Positions 24,891 through 32,662 of a stretch of DNA of 40,057 nucleotides are shown here, piece after piece (the stretch's first letter is position 1; every line of letters begins with the position of its first letter). This DNA is from Ruminococcus sp. (GTDB lineage Bacteria; Bacillota; Clostridia; Oscillospirales; Ruminococcaceae): NCBI GenBank assembly GCA_021770655.1, contig JAETQO010000014.1, positions 1-40,057 of the forward strand. Reading direction: 5' to 3'. The notes beneath the pieces were generated by a model. The model did not search any database and was not told the DNA's origin. It saw only the letters and a list, made by a program, of their open reading frames with translations. The position numbers and the translations under genes were made by a program.

Positions 24891-25163
24891 CTATCTTTCC
24901 TGTGAAAGTCTTTTCAGCCTTTCCTCATATTTATGCTTAGTTGCAATTCCGCCTCTTATATGTCTTTCACGTTTATTTTCCTCGAGAATTTCTTTTACGC
25001 TTTTGTAAAGCTTCGGCGAAAGCTTGGGGAGCCTTTCCGTCAGATCCTTATGGACCGTTGATTTGCTTATGCCGAAAGCCTTTGCGGCGGCGCGGACCGT
25101 GGTTCTGTGCAATACAACATATTCCCCCAGAACTACGGCTCGTTCCTTGTCGGATTCAATCAT
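24891..25163 (-). CDS. spoIIID: Stage III sporulation transcriptional regulator SpoIIID
   Basis: 90 residues, as in B. subtilis (93). The helix-turn-helix TVRAAAKAFGISKSTVHKDLTERLP is the family hallmark, followed by VKEILEENKRERHIRGGIATKHKY, the C-terminal DNA-contact region. It acts in the mother cell, switching genes between sigma-E and sigma-K phases. GGGGTG precedes the ATG. Together with spmA and spmB it shows that the lineage keeps sporulation genes, although no other spo gene lies here. Confidence 0.96.
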   Translation of the reverse strand: MIESDKERAVVLGEYVVLHRTTVRAAAKAFGISKSTVHKDLTERLPKLSPKLYKSVKEILEENKRERHIRGGIATKHKYEERLKRLSQER

Positions 25164-25245
25164 TATTCACACCCCATTACATTTTTCTGTAGTAATGTAT
25201 ATGCGGTGCATATCCGATATATGACGAAAGCTATTCAAGCGCCCA

Positions 25246-25599
25246 TTATTTGTTCAAAGCTTTTTCCCATTCGCTTTCTTTGAATCCGAAAAGCACTGCG
25301 TCTTCGGCAACAAGTATCGGTCTTTTCACAAGCATACCGTCCGACGCCAGAAGTTCATATTTCTCCTCGTCGCTCATTTTGTCAAGCTTATCTTTCAGTC
25401 CCATTGACCTGTAAAGCTGTCCGCTGGTATTGAAAAGCTTTTTCAGCGGAAGTCCGCTTGCTTTGTGCCACAGCCTGATCTCGTCTGTTCCGGGATTATT
25501 CTCCTTTATATTCCTGTCCTCAAAATCAGCTCCCTGCTCTTCAAGCCACTTTTTAGCTTTCTTGCAGGTTGTACACTTAGGATAATTTACAAACAACAT
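25246..25599 (-). CDS. ArsC/Spx-family thioredoxin-fold protein
   Basis: 117 residues with a CTTC motif (Cys9, Cys12) near the N-terminus, EEQGADFEDRNIKENNP, GLPLKKLFNTSGQLYRSMGLKDKL and the cis-proline site VKRPILV. This is the ArsC/YffB/Spx fold. Real arsenate reductases of this family have three conserved arginines; I see the Arg in KRP but cannot confirm the others, so a Spx-like or uncharacterised reductase is equally likely. GGAGG lies before the ATG. It stands just downstream of the histidine-kinase operon on the same strand and may be part of that transcript. Confidence 0.85.
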   Translation of the reverse strand: MLFVNYPKCTTCKKAKKWLEEQGADFEDRNIKENNPGTDEIRLWHKASGLPLKKLFNTSGQLYRSMGLKDKLDKMSDEEKYELLASDGMLVKRPILVAEDAVLFGFKESEWEKALNK

Positions 25600-25641
25600 C
25601 TCATTACCTCCGTTTTTAAAATCTCCGCCGGCGCGGCCGGT

Positions 25642-26553
25642 TCATATCTTATTAAGCCCGTTAAGCTTATAGCTTATCTTTATGTAAAAAATATCTCCTG
25701 AAATTCCGCCGGAAATCTCTCCGCCCGTCTTTTCCACAAGCTCCTTTGCTATAGACAGCCCAAGACCTGTCGAGGCATGACTTCTCGCCTTATCCGCCTT
25801 GTAAAACCTCGTGAATATCTGCTCAGGATCAATGTCCTCCGGTGCGGTAATTCTGTTTTTCACCATTATTTCCGCCCTGCCGTCCTTTGCCTCCGCCGAC
25901 AGACTGAATTGCTTTTCACCGTGTTCCAAAGCATTTTTTATAACGTTCTGCAATACTCTTATAAGCGCATTCTTGTTCGCAGTAATGCACAGCGGCTTTT
26001 CGCACATCTCCACCGAAGGCTCGATACCCAGCCTCATGAAATCCTCATAAAATGACAGCATTACGTTAGACGCTATACTGTCCGCACGGCAAACCTCCGG
26101 TTCGGGAATATAGTCGTTATCCTGAAGCTTTGCAAAAAGAAACAGCTGTTCAAGGAGCGTTTTCAGACTTTCGATACGCTGATAGATTATATCCATGTAA
26201 TGCCTGCGCTCTCCCTCGGTCTCCGCTTCGTTCAAAAGCTGAAAATATCCGTCCAGCGAAGTGAGCGGCGTTCTTATATCATGGGAAAGACTTGTGATAG
26301 TCTGCTTCAGAACTCGGTCCTTTTTCTCACATTCAAGGAGCTTTCTGCGGTTGACCTCCACCATACGGTTAACAGCAGAAATAAGCCCGATAAACTCCTT
26401 TGCAGAATTATCCGAGGTAAGTATCATATTTGTGTCGTTCTCATTGATATACGACAACTGGCGGCAGGTGTTTTTTACCTGTCGCCTGTATAATGCTATA
26501 TATATTACCGACGCTAAAAGCAGCAGTCCGAGAATTATACATAAAATTGTCAT
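25642..26553 (-). CDS. Sensor histidine kinase
   Basis: 303 residues. One N-terminal membrane helix (about 2-21) with virtually no extracellular domain, then a short linker and a HisKA domain with the phospho-acceptor His91 in SLSHDIRTPLTSLDGYF. The HATPase domain has N (QNVIKNALEHG), G1-like (ENRITAPEDIDPEQIFTRFYKADK) and G2 (STGLGLSIAKELVEKTGG) boxes. The lack of a sensor domain suggests an intramembrane-sensing kinase that may read the state of the adjacent ABC transporter. AAAGG precedes the ATG. It ends the operon; a short GC stem (25628-25640) just downstream may terminate it weakly. Confidence 0.94.
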   Translation of the reverse strand: MTILCIILGLLLLASVIYIALYRRQVKNTCRQLSYINENDTNMILTSDNSAKEFIGLISAVNRMVEVNRRKLLECEKKDRVLKQTITSLSHDIRTPLTSLDGYFQLLNEAETEGERRHYMDIIYQRIESLKTLLEQLFLFAKLQDNDYIPEPEVCRADSIASNVMLSFYEDFMRLGIEPSVEMCEKPLCITANKNALIRVLQNVIKNALEHGEKQFSLSAEAKDGRAEIMVKNRITAPEDIDPEQIFTRFYKADKARSHASTGLGLSIAKELVEKTGGEISGGISGDIFYIKISYKLNGLNKI

Positions 26554-26581
26554 ACAATACCTTTCATATAGGAACTTGTTA

Positions 26582-27463
26582 TTATTTTATATCCCTTTTG
26601 CCTACCGCCAGAACCGAACCCGCTATAGCCACAGCCGCAAAGCATACCGCAATTATCACAGCCTTGACAACAAAATCCTTATCCATATCCGCAGAGCAAT
26701 TCATTATCTGCGTAGAAACGATATAGCTCTCCAGAACTACCTCCTTCGAGAAAAATCTTTCAATAAGGCTGTCAACAACGGAAAGTGCGGAACCGATCAC
26801 GTTCGTTGCACTGCAAACTCCGAAAATCACAGAAATGACAGTGCTTTTTGTAACTGTCATTACAGTCATACAGAACAGCGATACGGCAATATGCAGGATT
26901 GACTGCATACCAATAACCTTAAGGAGCGCAGAAACACTGCCGGACTCTGCAAAACCGCCGTCTTTTACAGCTGAGATTATCATTGCGGTGGCTATTACAC
27001 TGAGAGCCGAGGCTATCACCATAACAATAACAAACAACGATACCGCAATAGCCTTTGTCACAGGCAGATACCGGCGTTTTTTCATAGCGCAGACAAGGTT
27101 CTTTACATAGCCGTTTTTAAATTCCGCCACAGCGACAGTCACGGCAAATATGACAGTCATAAGTTCAATAATTCCGCTGTTAAAAACATTTGAAACAAGG
27201 CTTTCGTATTTGTAAGCGGTTTCGTCATTGAATTCCTCAATCTGAGTAGGATCCATCTGAACACCTATACTCAGCCCCACATCCTCAGTCTCTGATATTG
27301 CCGCATCAAATTGTTTCCTGTTCTCCTCGTCCTTCAGCATATCCGTCAAGGCATAAGTCATATAGGTCATAACTGCCGAAAACACTACGCAAAGGATAAT
27401 AATGAGCCACGTTTTCAGACTTCTCCGCATCCAGTAAAGCTGCATTCTCAATATGTTAAGCAT
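26582..27463 (-). CDS. ABC-2 type transporter permease
   Basis: About 293 residues from the ATG at 27463 (GGGAGG eight bases before). Six hydrophobic segments can be seen, the first near residues 18-37 followed by a large loop (to about 90), and the last near the C-terminus. This is the layout of ABC-2 permeases that export lantibiotics or other small peptides, or confer self-protection. It overlaps the end of the ATPase gene by eight bases, so the two are coupled and form one transporter. The substrate is unknown. Confidence 0.87.
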   Translation of the reverse strand: MLNILRMQLYWMRRSLKTWLIIILCVVFSAVMTYMTYALTDMLKDEENRKQFDAAISETEDVGLSIGVQMDPTQIEEFNDETAYKYESLVSNVFNSGIIELMTVIFAVTVAVAEFKNGYVKNLVCAMKKRRYLPVTKAIAVSLFVIVMVIASALSVIATAMIISAVKDGGFAESGSVSALLKVIGMQSILHIAVSLFCMTVMTVTKSTVISVIFGVCSATNVIGSALSVVDSLIERFFSKEVVLESYIVSTQIMNCSADMDKDFVVKAVIIAVCFAAVAIAGSVLAVGKRDIK

Positions 27464-28373
27464 TTTCAGCACCTCCCGTTACGTCAAGGAAGTATTTCTC
27501 AATATCATCACTTGCCACAAATATGGAATTCAGCTTAACCCCTGCCTGAATAAGAGCGATATTTATCTCGCCGCTCCTGTCAAGCTGTTCATACACGCAG
27601 ATGGTATTCTTATCCGTGACCTTATAGCTTCCGACGCCCATACCGTCAAGCACTGCGCAGGCCTTTTCCGGCAAGTCCAGCTTTATCTCGATATGCTCCT
27701 TGCACTGCGCGGCAAGCTCGTCTTTTGTAAGCTTTTTAATAAGCCTGCCCTTGTCGATTATACCGTAACAGGTCGCTATCTTTGAAAGCTCCTCAAGAAT
27801 GTGGCTTGAGATCATAACAGTCATTCCGCGCTCTCTGTTGAGAGTCAACACGGTTTCTCTCACCTCTGCGATTCCCTGCGGGTCAAGACCGTTGATAGGT
27901 TCGTCCAGCATAAGAAGGTCGGGCTCTCCCACCAACGCAAGACCTATCCCAAGGCGCTGTTTCATACCCATAGAAAAATCCGCCGTCTTTTTCTTTCCTG
28001 CGTCCGAAAGCCCCACAAGGGAAAGTATCTCTTCCGCATATCCCTTTTTATGTATCCCCAGCGCAAGCATTTTCATATTAAGATTATCGGCGGCGGTCAT
28101 ATTTGCGAACAGCCCCGGCGCCTCGATAAGCGCGCCTATCCTGGAGCGGAGCGCCTCCGACTCAGCTCCGGTTCTCCCGAAAAGGGAAATCTCTCCCGAC
28201 GTTGGCTTGACCATGCCGCAGACCATTTTCATAAACGTGGTCTTACCTGCTCCGTTTTTGCCGATAAAGCCGTAAATATCGCCCTTTTTGACATTCAGGG
28301 TAACGCTGTCCACAGCGTTATGACTTCCGTACTTCTTTGTAAGACAGTTCGTAGACAATACAGTATTCTCCAT
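27456..28373 (-). CDS. ABC transporter ATP-binding protein
   Basis: 305 residues. Walker A GKNGAGKTT, a Q-loop region, a signature FSMGMKQRLGIG (a variant of LSGGQ typical of the bacitracin/lantibiotic-immunity group), Walker B LLMLDEPINGLDP and the switch SSHILEEL. A C-terminal extension of about 90 residues follows. It energises the downstream permease. AGAGGAG lies before the ATG. It begins 125 bases after the response-regulator gene, and that gap holds a candidate promoter and regulator site. Confidence 0.95.
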   Translation of the reverse strand: MENTVLSTNCLTKKYGSHNAVDSVTLNVKKGDIYGFIGKNGAGKTTFMKMVCGMVKPTSGEISLFGRTGAESEALRSRIGALIEAPGLFANMTAADNLNMKMLALGIHKKGYAEEILSLVGLSDAGKKKTADFSMGMKQRLGIGLALVGEPDLLMLDEPINGLDPQGIAEVRETVLTLNRERGMTVMISSHILEELSKIATCYGIIDKGRLIKKLTKDELAAQCKEHIEIKLDLPEKACAVLDGMGVGSYKVTDKNTICVYEQLDRSGEINIALIQAGVKLNSIFVASDDIEKYFLDVTGGAENA

Positions 28374-28439
28374 AACTTTACTCCTCTCTTTGTTATGACT
28401 TAATTTTACATTCCAAGGTTAAATCAAACGCAAAAAAAG

Positions 28440-28461
28440 TGTAAAGAAAAGTTAAAGAAAA
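28440..28461 (-). promoter_or_regulatory. Candidate response-regulator binding site upstream of the ABC genes
   Basis: Two 11-bp direct repeats in tandem, tgtaaagaaaa (28440-28450) and gttaaagaaaa (28451-28461), sharing 9 of 11 bases. An 11-bp period matches one helical turn and is typical for OmpR-type regulators. They lie about 70-90 bases before the ATPase gene, just upstream of a weak -35-like TTGCGT/-10-like TAAAAT pair. Confidence 0.4.
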
Positions 28462-28498
28462 CGCACAATAAATCCGTGGCGTAAGTATTCCTCAGAAA

Positions 28499-29167
28499 TC
28501 ACTTTGCCTTGAAGCCTATCCCCCACACAGTTTCTATATACTCACGGTCCGTAAGCTTTTCGAGCTTTTTGCGTATGTTGCTTATATGCACGTTTATCGT
28601 CTTGTCCTCTCCGATATAGAAATCGTCCCAAGCGTATTCGTAAATATCCTGCTTTGAAAAAACTCTGGCAGGATAAGACATAAGAAGTTCAAGTATCTTG
28701 AACTCCTGCCTTGTAAGAACAAGCTCCTGCCCGTCCACAGAAGCAGTATACGTTTCCTTATTGATAGATAACCCATTATAGGTGATAAGCTTCCCCTGAG
28801 CCGCTCCGCTTTTGTGCCTTAGCTGCACCTGAATCCTCGCAATAAGCTCTTTTATCTGAAAAGGCTTGGTTATATAATCGTCCGCGCAGGAATTAAGCAG
28901 TTCTACCTTTTCGTCAAGCTCGTCCTTGGCAGATACTATTATTATAGGAGTATCCTCCTTTTCCTTGATCTTTTCCGCAACCTTGTCGCCGCTCATACCC
29001 GGAAGCATAAGGTCCAGAAGTATCAGATCAAAGCTTTTGACCGACAGACACATAAGCCCCTCTGTACCCGAATAAGCCTGAGTGCAGATAAAATCATGCT
29101 TCGTCAAAGCGTCGTAAATAAGCTGATTTATAGACTGGTCATCTTCGATTATCAAAATCTGCTTCAA
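28499..29167 (-). CDS. OmpR-family response regulator
   Basis: About 222 residues from a TTG at 29167, giving MKQILIIEDD as in most relatives; a GGGGTGAGG purine tract lies directly before. Receiver domain: acidic pocket at 9-10, phospho-acceptor Asp52 in LILLDLMLPG, the SAKDE switch and the KPFQIKEL lysine. The C-terminal winged helix (LTRQEFKILELLMSYPARVFSKQDIYEYAW, VHISNIRKKL) binds DNA. It pairs with the histidine kinase at the end of the operon: regulator, ATPase, permease, kinase. The start codon is moderately certain (29185 is an alternative). Confidence 0.93.
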   Translation of the reverse strand: MKQILIIEDDQSINQLIYDALTKHDFICTQAYSGTEGLMCLSVKSFDLILLDLMLPGMSGDKVAEKIKEKEDTPIIIVSAKDELDEKVELLNSCADDYITKPFQIKELIARIQVQLRHKSGAAQGKLITYNGLSINKETYTASVDGQELVLTRQEFKILELLMSYPARVFSKQDIYEYAWDDFYIGEDKTINVHISNIRKKLEKLTDREYIETVWGIGFKAK

Positions 29168-29228
29168 ATCCTCACCCCGCGTCAATACTGTAATTATTAT
29201 TATAGCATATTGCCGCAGAATTTACAAG

Positions 29229-29261
29229 ACAAAAAAACGCGGCAGAACTCCCGCCGCGTTT
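29229..29261 (-). terminator. Terminator of the SDR gene
   Basis: A 9-bp stem (aaacgcggc with gccgcgttt), loop of nine, followed on the minus strand by T. Confidence 0.88.
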
Positions 29262-29279
29262 ATTATTCAAAAAATTTCG

Positions 29280-30029
29280 TTATGCTCTTGCACAGCCGTC
29301 AACCGAAAGCACAACGCCCGTAACATATGAAGCAAGATCGCTGGCAAGGTAAAGAAACGCATTGGCAATATCTTCCGGTTCGCCCATTCTTCCCATAGGT
29401 ATAGCGGAACATATACGCTGTCTTGTAGCTTCAGGCAAAGCGGAGACCATATCCGTATTAGTTACCCCCGGAGCAACAGCGTTCACTCTTATATTGTCCT
29501 TAGCAAGCTCTCTCGCGAGAGATTTGGTCATACCGTTTACCGCAAACTTAGACGTAGGATACGCCACGCCTGCCGGCTGACCGTAAATGGAAACCATGGA
29601 GGAAGTATTTATAATAACACCTCCGCCGTTTTCTTTCATAATGGGAGCCGCCGCCCTTGCAGTATAAAAACAAGCGTTTACGTTAAGATTCATAAGCTTG
29701 TCAAAATCCTCCGGCTTGTAGTCGTAAAGCGGAGTGCTTGAAGAAATACCGGCATTGTTTGCAATAATATCCACCCTGCCGTATTTTTCGGCAACGCTCT
29801 TAATCGCCGCCTCCACAGAATCATAACTTGACAGATCGGGAGCTATTCCCTCAACCTCATAATCGGGATTTTCCGCTTTGAGCTTTTCAACAGCCTTGTC
29901 GGCAGTTTCCTGCTTTGAACCGCAAAGCACTACCCTTGCGCCGTTATCAAGATATGTTTTTACGATAGCGTATCCGATTCCTCTTGTGCCGCCTGTAACA
30001 ACAGCGACCTTGTTCTTTAATAGATCCAT
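29280..30029 (-). CDS. Short-chain dehydrogenase/reductase (FabG-like)
   Basis: 249 residues, classical SDR. The cofactor loop TGGTRGIG is at 12-19, NNAG at 91-94, the catalytic Ser near 143, Tyr157 and Lys161 in YPTSK, and the C-terminal SYVTGVVLSVDGC. Arg15 and the region after the second strand (CGSKQ) suit NADP(H). The family includes 3-oxoacyl-ACP reductases, sugar and steroid dehydrogenases; no fatty-acid genes are adjacent, so FabG function is unlikely to be exclusive. GGAGG lies before the ATG. A consensus-like promoter and a palindromic operator candidate precede it. Confidence 0.9.
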   Translation of the reverse strand: MDLLKNKVAVVTGGTRGIGYAIVKTYLDNGARVVLCGSKQETADKAVEKLKAENPDYEVEGIAPDLSSYDSVEAAIKSVAEKYGRVDIIANNAGISSSTPLYDYKPEDFDKLMNLNVNACFYTARAAAPIMKENGGGVIINTSSMVSIYGQPAGVAYPTSKFAVNGMTKSLARELAKDNIRVNAVAPGVTNTDMVSALPEATRQRICSAIPMGRMGEPEDIANAFLYLASDLASYVTGVVLSVDGCARA

Positions 30030-30052
30030 TTTATATGACCTCCGATTTTATT

Positions 30053-30107
30053 TTAAGGTACGACCTTAATCTTTTATTATTATATCAAAAATTCATATAA
30101 TTTTCAA
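30053..30107 (-). promoter_or_regulatory. SDR promoter with palindromic operator candidate
   Basis: On the minus strand TTGAAA (30107-30102), a 17-bp spacer and TATAAT (30084-30079). Just downstream of the expected start is a perfect inverted repeat, ttaaggt-acg-accttaa (30053-30069), well placed for a repressor. The rest of the interval to 30275 holds no gene that I can support. Confidence 0.6.
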
Positions 30108-30274
30108 CAGACAAATGTACTTTTGTGCAAAATGCAGTATTTATTCTACGATTTCAACAATAAACCCGCCGCGGCTGAATTTGGTAAGTCACAGCGGATC
30201 ATCAAGCTGTTTTGCAGTACAGTCTATACGGAAAGTGCAGTACTGCCGTATAAATTAAACGTACCTTTACTGAT

Positions 30275-30322
30275 CCGAAAAAAAATGCGTCCTGCCGCCG
30301 GAAAGCCGCAGAAACGCATTTT
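30275..30322 (-). terminator. Terminator of thrH
   Basis: A stem of aaatgcgt with acgcattt around an inner GC-rich stem, followed on the minus strand by eight T. Confidence 0.8.
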
Positions 30323-30355
30323 TACAATTTTCTGTTATCTTTATAATGTACTGTA

Positions 30356-30964
30356 TTAATCCATTGCCGCCTTTATTGCAGTCATAAGCTCGTCATATGT
30401 CTCATAGGCAGGCAGTTCAGGATATTCAGCCTTAATGCTGTCCGGACTCTTAAACAGGAATCCCGCCTTGCTTGCCTTTATCATACCAAGGTCGTTGTGG
30501 CTGTCGCCGCTGGCAATAGTTTCAAAACCGATAGACTGAAGAGCCTTTACCGTGGTAAGCTTAGATTTCTCACAACGCATTTTAAAGCCTGTGATCTCTC
30601 CGCTCTCCGCTACCTCAAGGGTATTGCAGAAAATTGTAGGATAACCAAGCTTTTTCATAAGCGGACCGGCAAACTGTGAAAAAGTATCGCTGATGATGAT
30701 GACCTGGCAGAAAGATCTCAGTTCGTCAAGAAACTCCTTTGCGCCCGGCATAGGGTCGATCTTAGCGATAGTATCCTGAATCTCCTTCAGACCAAGACCA
30801 TGCTCTTTCAGAATATTAAGTCTGTAGTTCATAAGCTTGTCATAATCCGGCTCGTCACGGGTAGTTCTTTTAAGTTCCGGAATACCGCTCGCCTCAGCGA
30901 AAGCTATCCATATCTCCGGAACAAGCACCCCCTCAAGATCAAGACAGGTAATATACATACTCAT
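30356..30964 (-). CDS. thrH: ThrH: phosphoserine phosphatase / homoserine phosphotransferase
   Basis: 202 residues of the HAD superfamily. The sequence follows Pseudomonas ThrH closely: CLDLEGVLVPEIWIAFAE, TTRDEPDYDKLMNYRL, VIIISDTFSQFAGPLMKKLGYP and the GDSHNDLGM motif IV. Motif I is DLE instead of DxD, as in ThrH. The enzyme dephosphorylates phosphoserine and can transfer phosphate to homoserine, linking Ser and Thr synthesis. GGAGG precedes the ATG at 30964. It is monocistronic, with its own promoter and terminator. Confidence 0.93.
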   Translation of the reverse strand: MSMYITCLDLEGVLVPEIWIAFAEASGIPELKRTTRDEPDYDKLMNYRLNILKEHGLGLKEIQDTIAKIDPMPGAKEFLDELRSFCQVIIISDTFSQFAGPLMKKLGYPTIFCNTLEVAESGEITGFKMRCEKSKLTTVKALQSIGFETIASGDSHNDLGMIKASKAGFLFKSPDSIKAEYPELPAYETYDELMTAIKAAMD

Positions 30965-30990
30965 AAATAATATCCTCCTTCGGTGTTTAC

Positions 30991-31078
30991 GGCTGTTCTT
31001 ATATGCAAAACATATTATGTAAAAACAGCCTCTTAAAATTTACTTACTTATTATATCATAAATTTTTGTCAAATACAA
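30991..31078 (-). promoter_or_regulatory. thrH promoter and leader hairpin
   Basis: On the minus strand TTGTAT (31078-31073), a 17-bp spacer and TATAAT (31055-31050). The leader contains an inverted repeat with 9 of 10 matching bases (ggctgttctt, 30991-31000, with aaaaacagcc, 31021-31030) and an inner atatg/catat pair. No known riboswitch is recognised. Confidence 0.5.
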
Positions 31079-31133
31079 TAGCAATATGAAAATCGTTCTG
31101 GATATTTTTCAGAAAACGGCATAAATAATCACT

Positions 31134-31258
31134 GAAATCAATTTAAAATTATAATAAGGCGATATTATGTTTAAATTAAATAATTATCCGTGTATTTTCC
31201 CCGCCGTAGATTAGGGGAAAATACAAAAAACAAGCTCTGTCTGTGAAAATTGATTTCC
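31134..31258. repeat. Hairpin repeat family, copy 2
   Basis: The same organisation as the copy at 17794-17930: inverted ends (gaaatcaattt and its complement), the shared gatattatgtttaaatta block, and a central hairpin (tgtattttcccc, 31191-31202, with ggggaaaataca, 31214-31225). The hairpin arms differ in sequence from copy 1, yet pair. The end (31258) lies 22 bp before the -35 box of the following gene. Confidence 0.78.
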
Positions 31259-31279
31259 GTGATAAAGAATCCCATAAAA

Positions 31280-31308
31280 TTGACATGAACATCTCAATGT
31301 GCTATAAT
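31280..31308 (+). promoter_or_regulatory. Promoter of the CPBP protease gene
   Basis: TTGACA (31280-31285), a 17-bp spacer, TATAAT (31303-31308); both perfect. Confidence 0.9.
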
Positions 31309-31348
31309 TTATTTATTCGATTTATGTTCTGAAACACGAGGTGTGAAA

Positions 31349-32374
31349 ATGGAGTACGATTCAAAGAGGATCATAAGACGGACTTCAAATGTCAATTCTC
31401 TTATGATAATTATTTTTTACATTCTGGACTATACCCTCATAAAGGTGGGAGGCAGGATAGTTTATTCTTTGGCGGAGGATTCAAAATATCTGTACGATAT
31501 TGCGGAACTTGTAAGCTACTGCATACAGTACCTGATCGTCGTTCCGATGGTAATATACATATTCAAGCTTATCAGCGGCAATAAAGAGGGCATGAAGATC
31601 AGTGCGGGATTCCGCAAGCCCTCAATGCCGACGAGCTGGATTGCACGCTGGATAATTATTGCTGTCGGACTAAGCTATGCTGCCAACTACATAAGCACAT
31701 TCCTGTTCTCAGCTATTCAGAGTTCTATCGAAACCGAATTCAAAGGCGTTGATCTGGTTTCCAGCGGAACGTCGCTGGGTGCGTTTACAAGCGTTCTTGC
31801 TATGACAGTTCTTGCCCCCTTCTTTGAAGAGCTTATGTTCAGAGGCACTCTTTTCCGAAACACGGAAAAATGCGGTCAATGGACAGGCGTGATAATGATA
31901 GGATTGACATTCGGCCTGTGGCACGGAAGTTATCAGCAGATATTGTATGCCGCAGTCATGGGCGCTTGTGCCTGCTTAATGTTTGCCAAAACAGGTTCTA
32001 TAATCCCCGGACTGATACTTCACGTTTTTATCAACTCTATAGGCGCAATCCAAAGCGTATGCCTTGGACAGCTTGATTTGAACGCCCTCAACAAAGCCCT
32101 TGAAACCGAAGATCTTACATATATGACCGAGCATATGGGAGTTATAACCGTGATCGTATCTTTTTCACTGTTGACATTTGCCCTTATGATAGCAGGGATA
32201 GTGCTTTTCTGCCGCGAGATCAAATTCCATAAGGACAGCTTTTCGCTCATCAACTTCTGCCCGGACATTCCGCAGAAGAAAAAGCTATGGATATATCTTA
32301 CATCACCTGTAACGATCATCGCTTTCGCCGGACTTATCGCAATGACGGTCATGACTGCGATCGGCGTCATATAG
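31349..32374 (+). CDS. CPBP-family intramembrane glutamic endopeptidase
   Basis: 341 residues from the ATG at 31349 (GAGGTG upstream; GTG at 31343 is an alternative). About eight membrane segments. The CPBP (Abi) motifs are present: FFEELMFRGTLFR with Glu160, Glu161 and Arg165; FGLWHGS with His192; and ILHVFINS with His225. This family includes eukaryotic Rce1-like proteases and bacteriocin-immunity proteins of lactic acid bacteria. No bacteriocin gene is adjacent. It has a consensus promoter preceded by the hairpin repeat, and its own terminator. Confidence 0.92.
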   Translation: MEYDSKRIIRRTSNVNSLMIIIFYILDYTLIKVGGRIVYSLAEDSKYLYDIAELVSYCIQYLIVVPMVIYIFKLISGNKEGMKISAGFRKPSMPTSWIARWIIIAVGLSYAANYISTFLFSAIQSSIETEFKGVDLVSSGTSLGAFTSVLAMTVLAPFFEELMFRGTLFRNTEKCGQWTGVIMIGLTFGLWHGSYQQILYAAVMGACACLMFAKTGSIIPGLILHVFINSIGAIQSVCLGQLDLNALNKALETEDLTYMTEHMGVITVIVSFSLLTFALMIAGIVLFCREIKFHKDSFSLINFCPDIPQKKKLWIYLTSPVTIIAFAGLIAMTVMTAIGVI

Positions 32375-32403
32375 CCAATGAATAAAACAATATAAAAGTC
32401 GAA

Positions 32404-32438
32404 AGAGGAAACGCTCAATGAACGTTTCCTCTTTTTTA
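32404..32438 (+). terminator. Terminator of the CPBP gene
   Basis: A perfect 10-bp stem (agaggaaacg with cgtttcctct), loop of nine, then T. Confidence 0.92.
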
Positions 32439-32446
32439 CGCATATA

Positions 32447-32610
32447 GGCAACACCGCACAACTACCGTCTTTGTGTACGTCTAACTTGCCAATTTTCCGT
32501 TATCTTGCACAGAAACTCCTTGAAAGACACAAGTATTCCTGCGTTGTTTCTATACAATCTAACGAAAAATTTTCTGCGTTATCCGCACACAATAGTTGTG
32601 CAATGTTGCC
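32447..32610. mobile_element. MITE-like element, copy 2 (164 bp)
   Basis: The ends, ggcaacaccgcacaact and agttgtgcaatgttgcc, are inverted (two differences). TATA flanks both sides (32443-32446 and 32611-32614), consistent with a 4-bp duplication. The interior matches copy 1 along its length. It sits between two terminators, downstream of both neighbouring genes. Confidence 0.8.
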
Positions 32611-32612
32611 TA

Positions 32613-32650
32613 TACAAAAATGGGAACGGTGCAAAGCCGATCCCATTTTC
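32613..32650 (-). terminator. Terminator of the sugar-binding protein gene
   Basis: A 9-bp stem (aaaatggga with tcccatttt), loop of fifteen; on the minus strand it is followed by T. Confidence 0.8.
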
Positions 32651-32662
32651 AAATTCTCAATC

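Noticed and set aside
30123-30359. Plus-strand frame of 78 codons between SDR and thrH
   Set aside because: It has no ribosome site and no family resemblance, and it contains the thrH terminator stem in its body.
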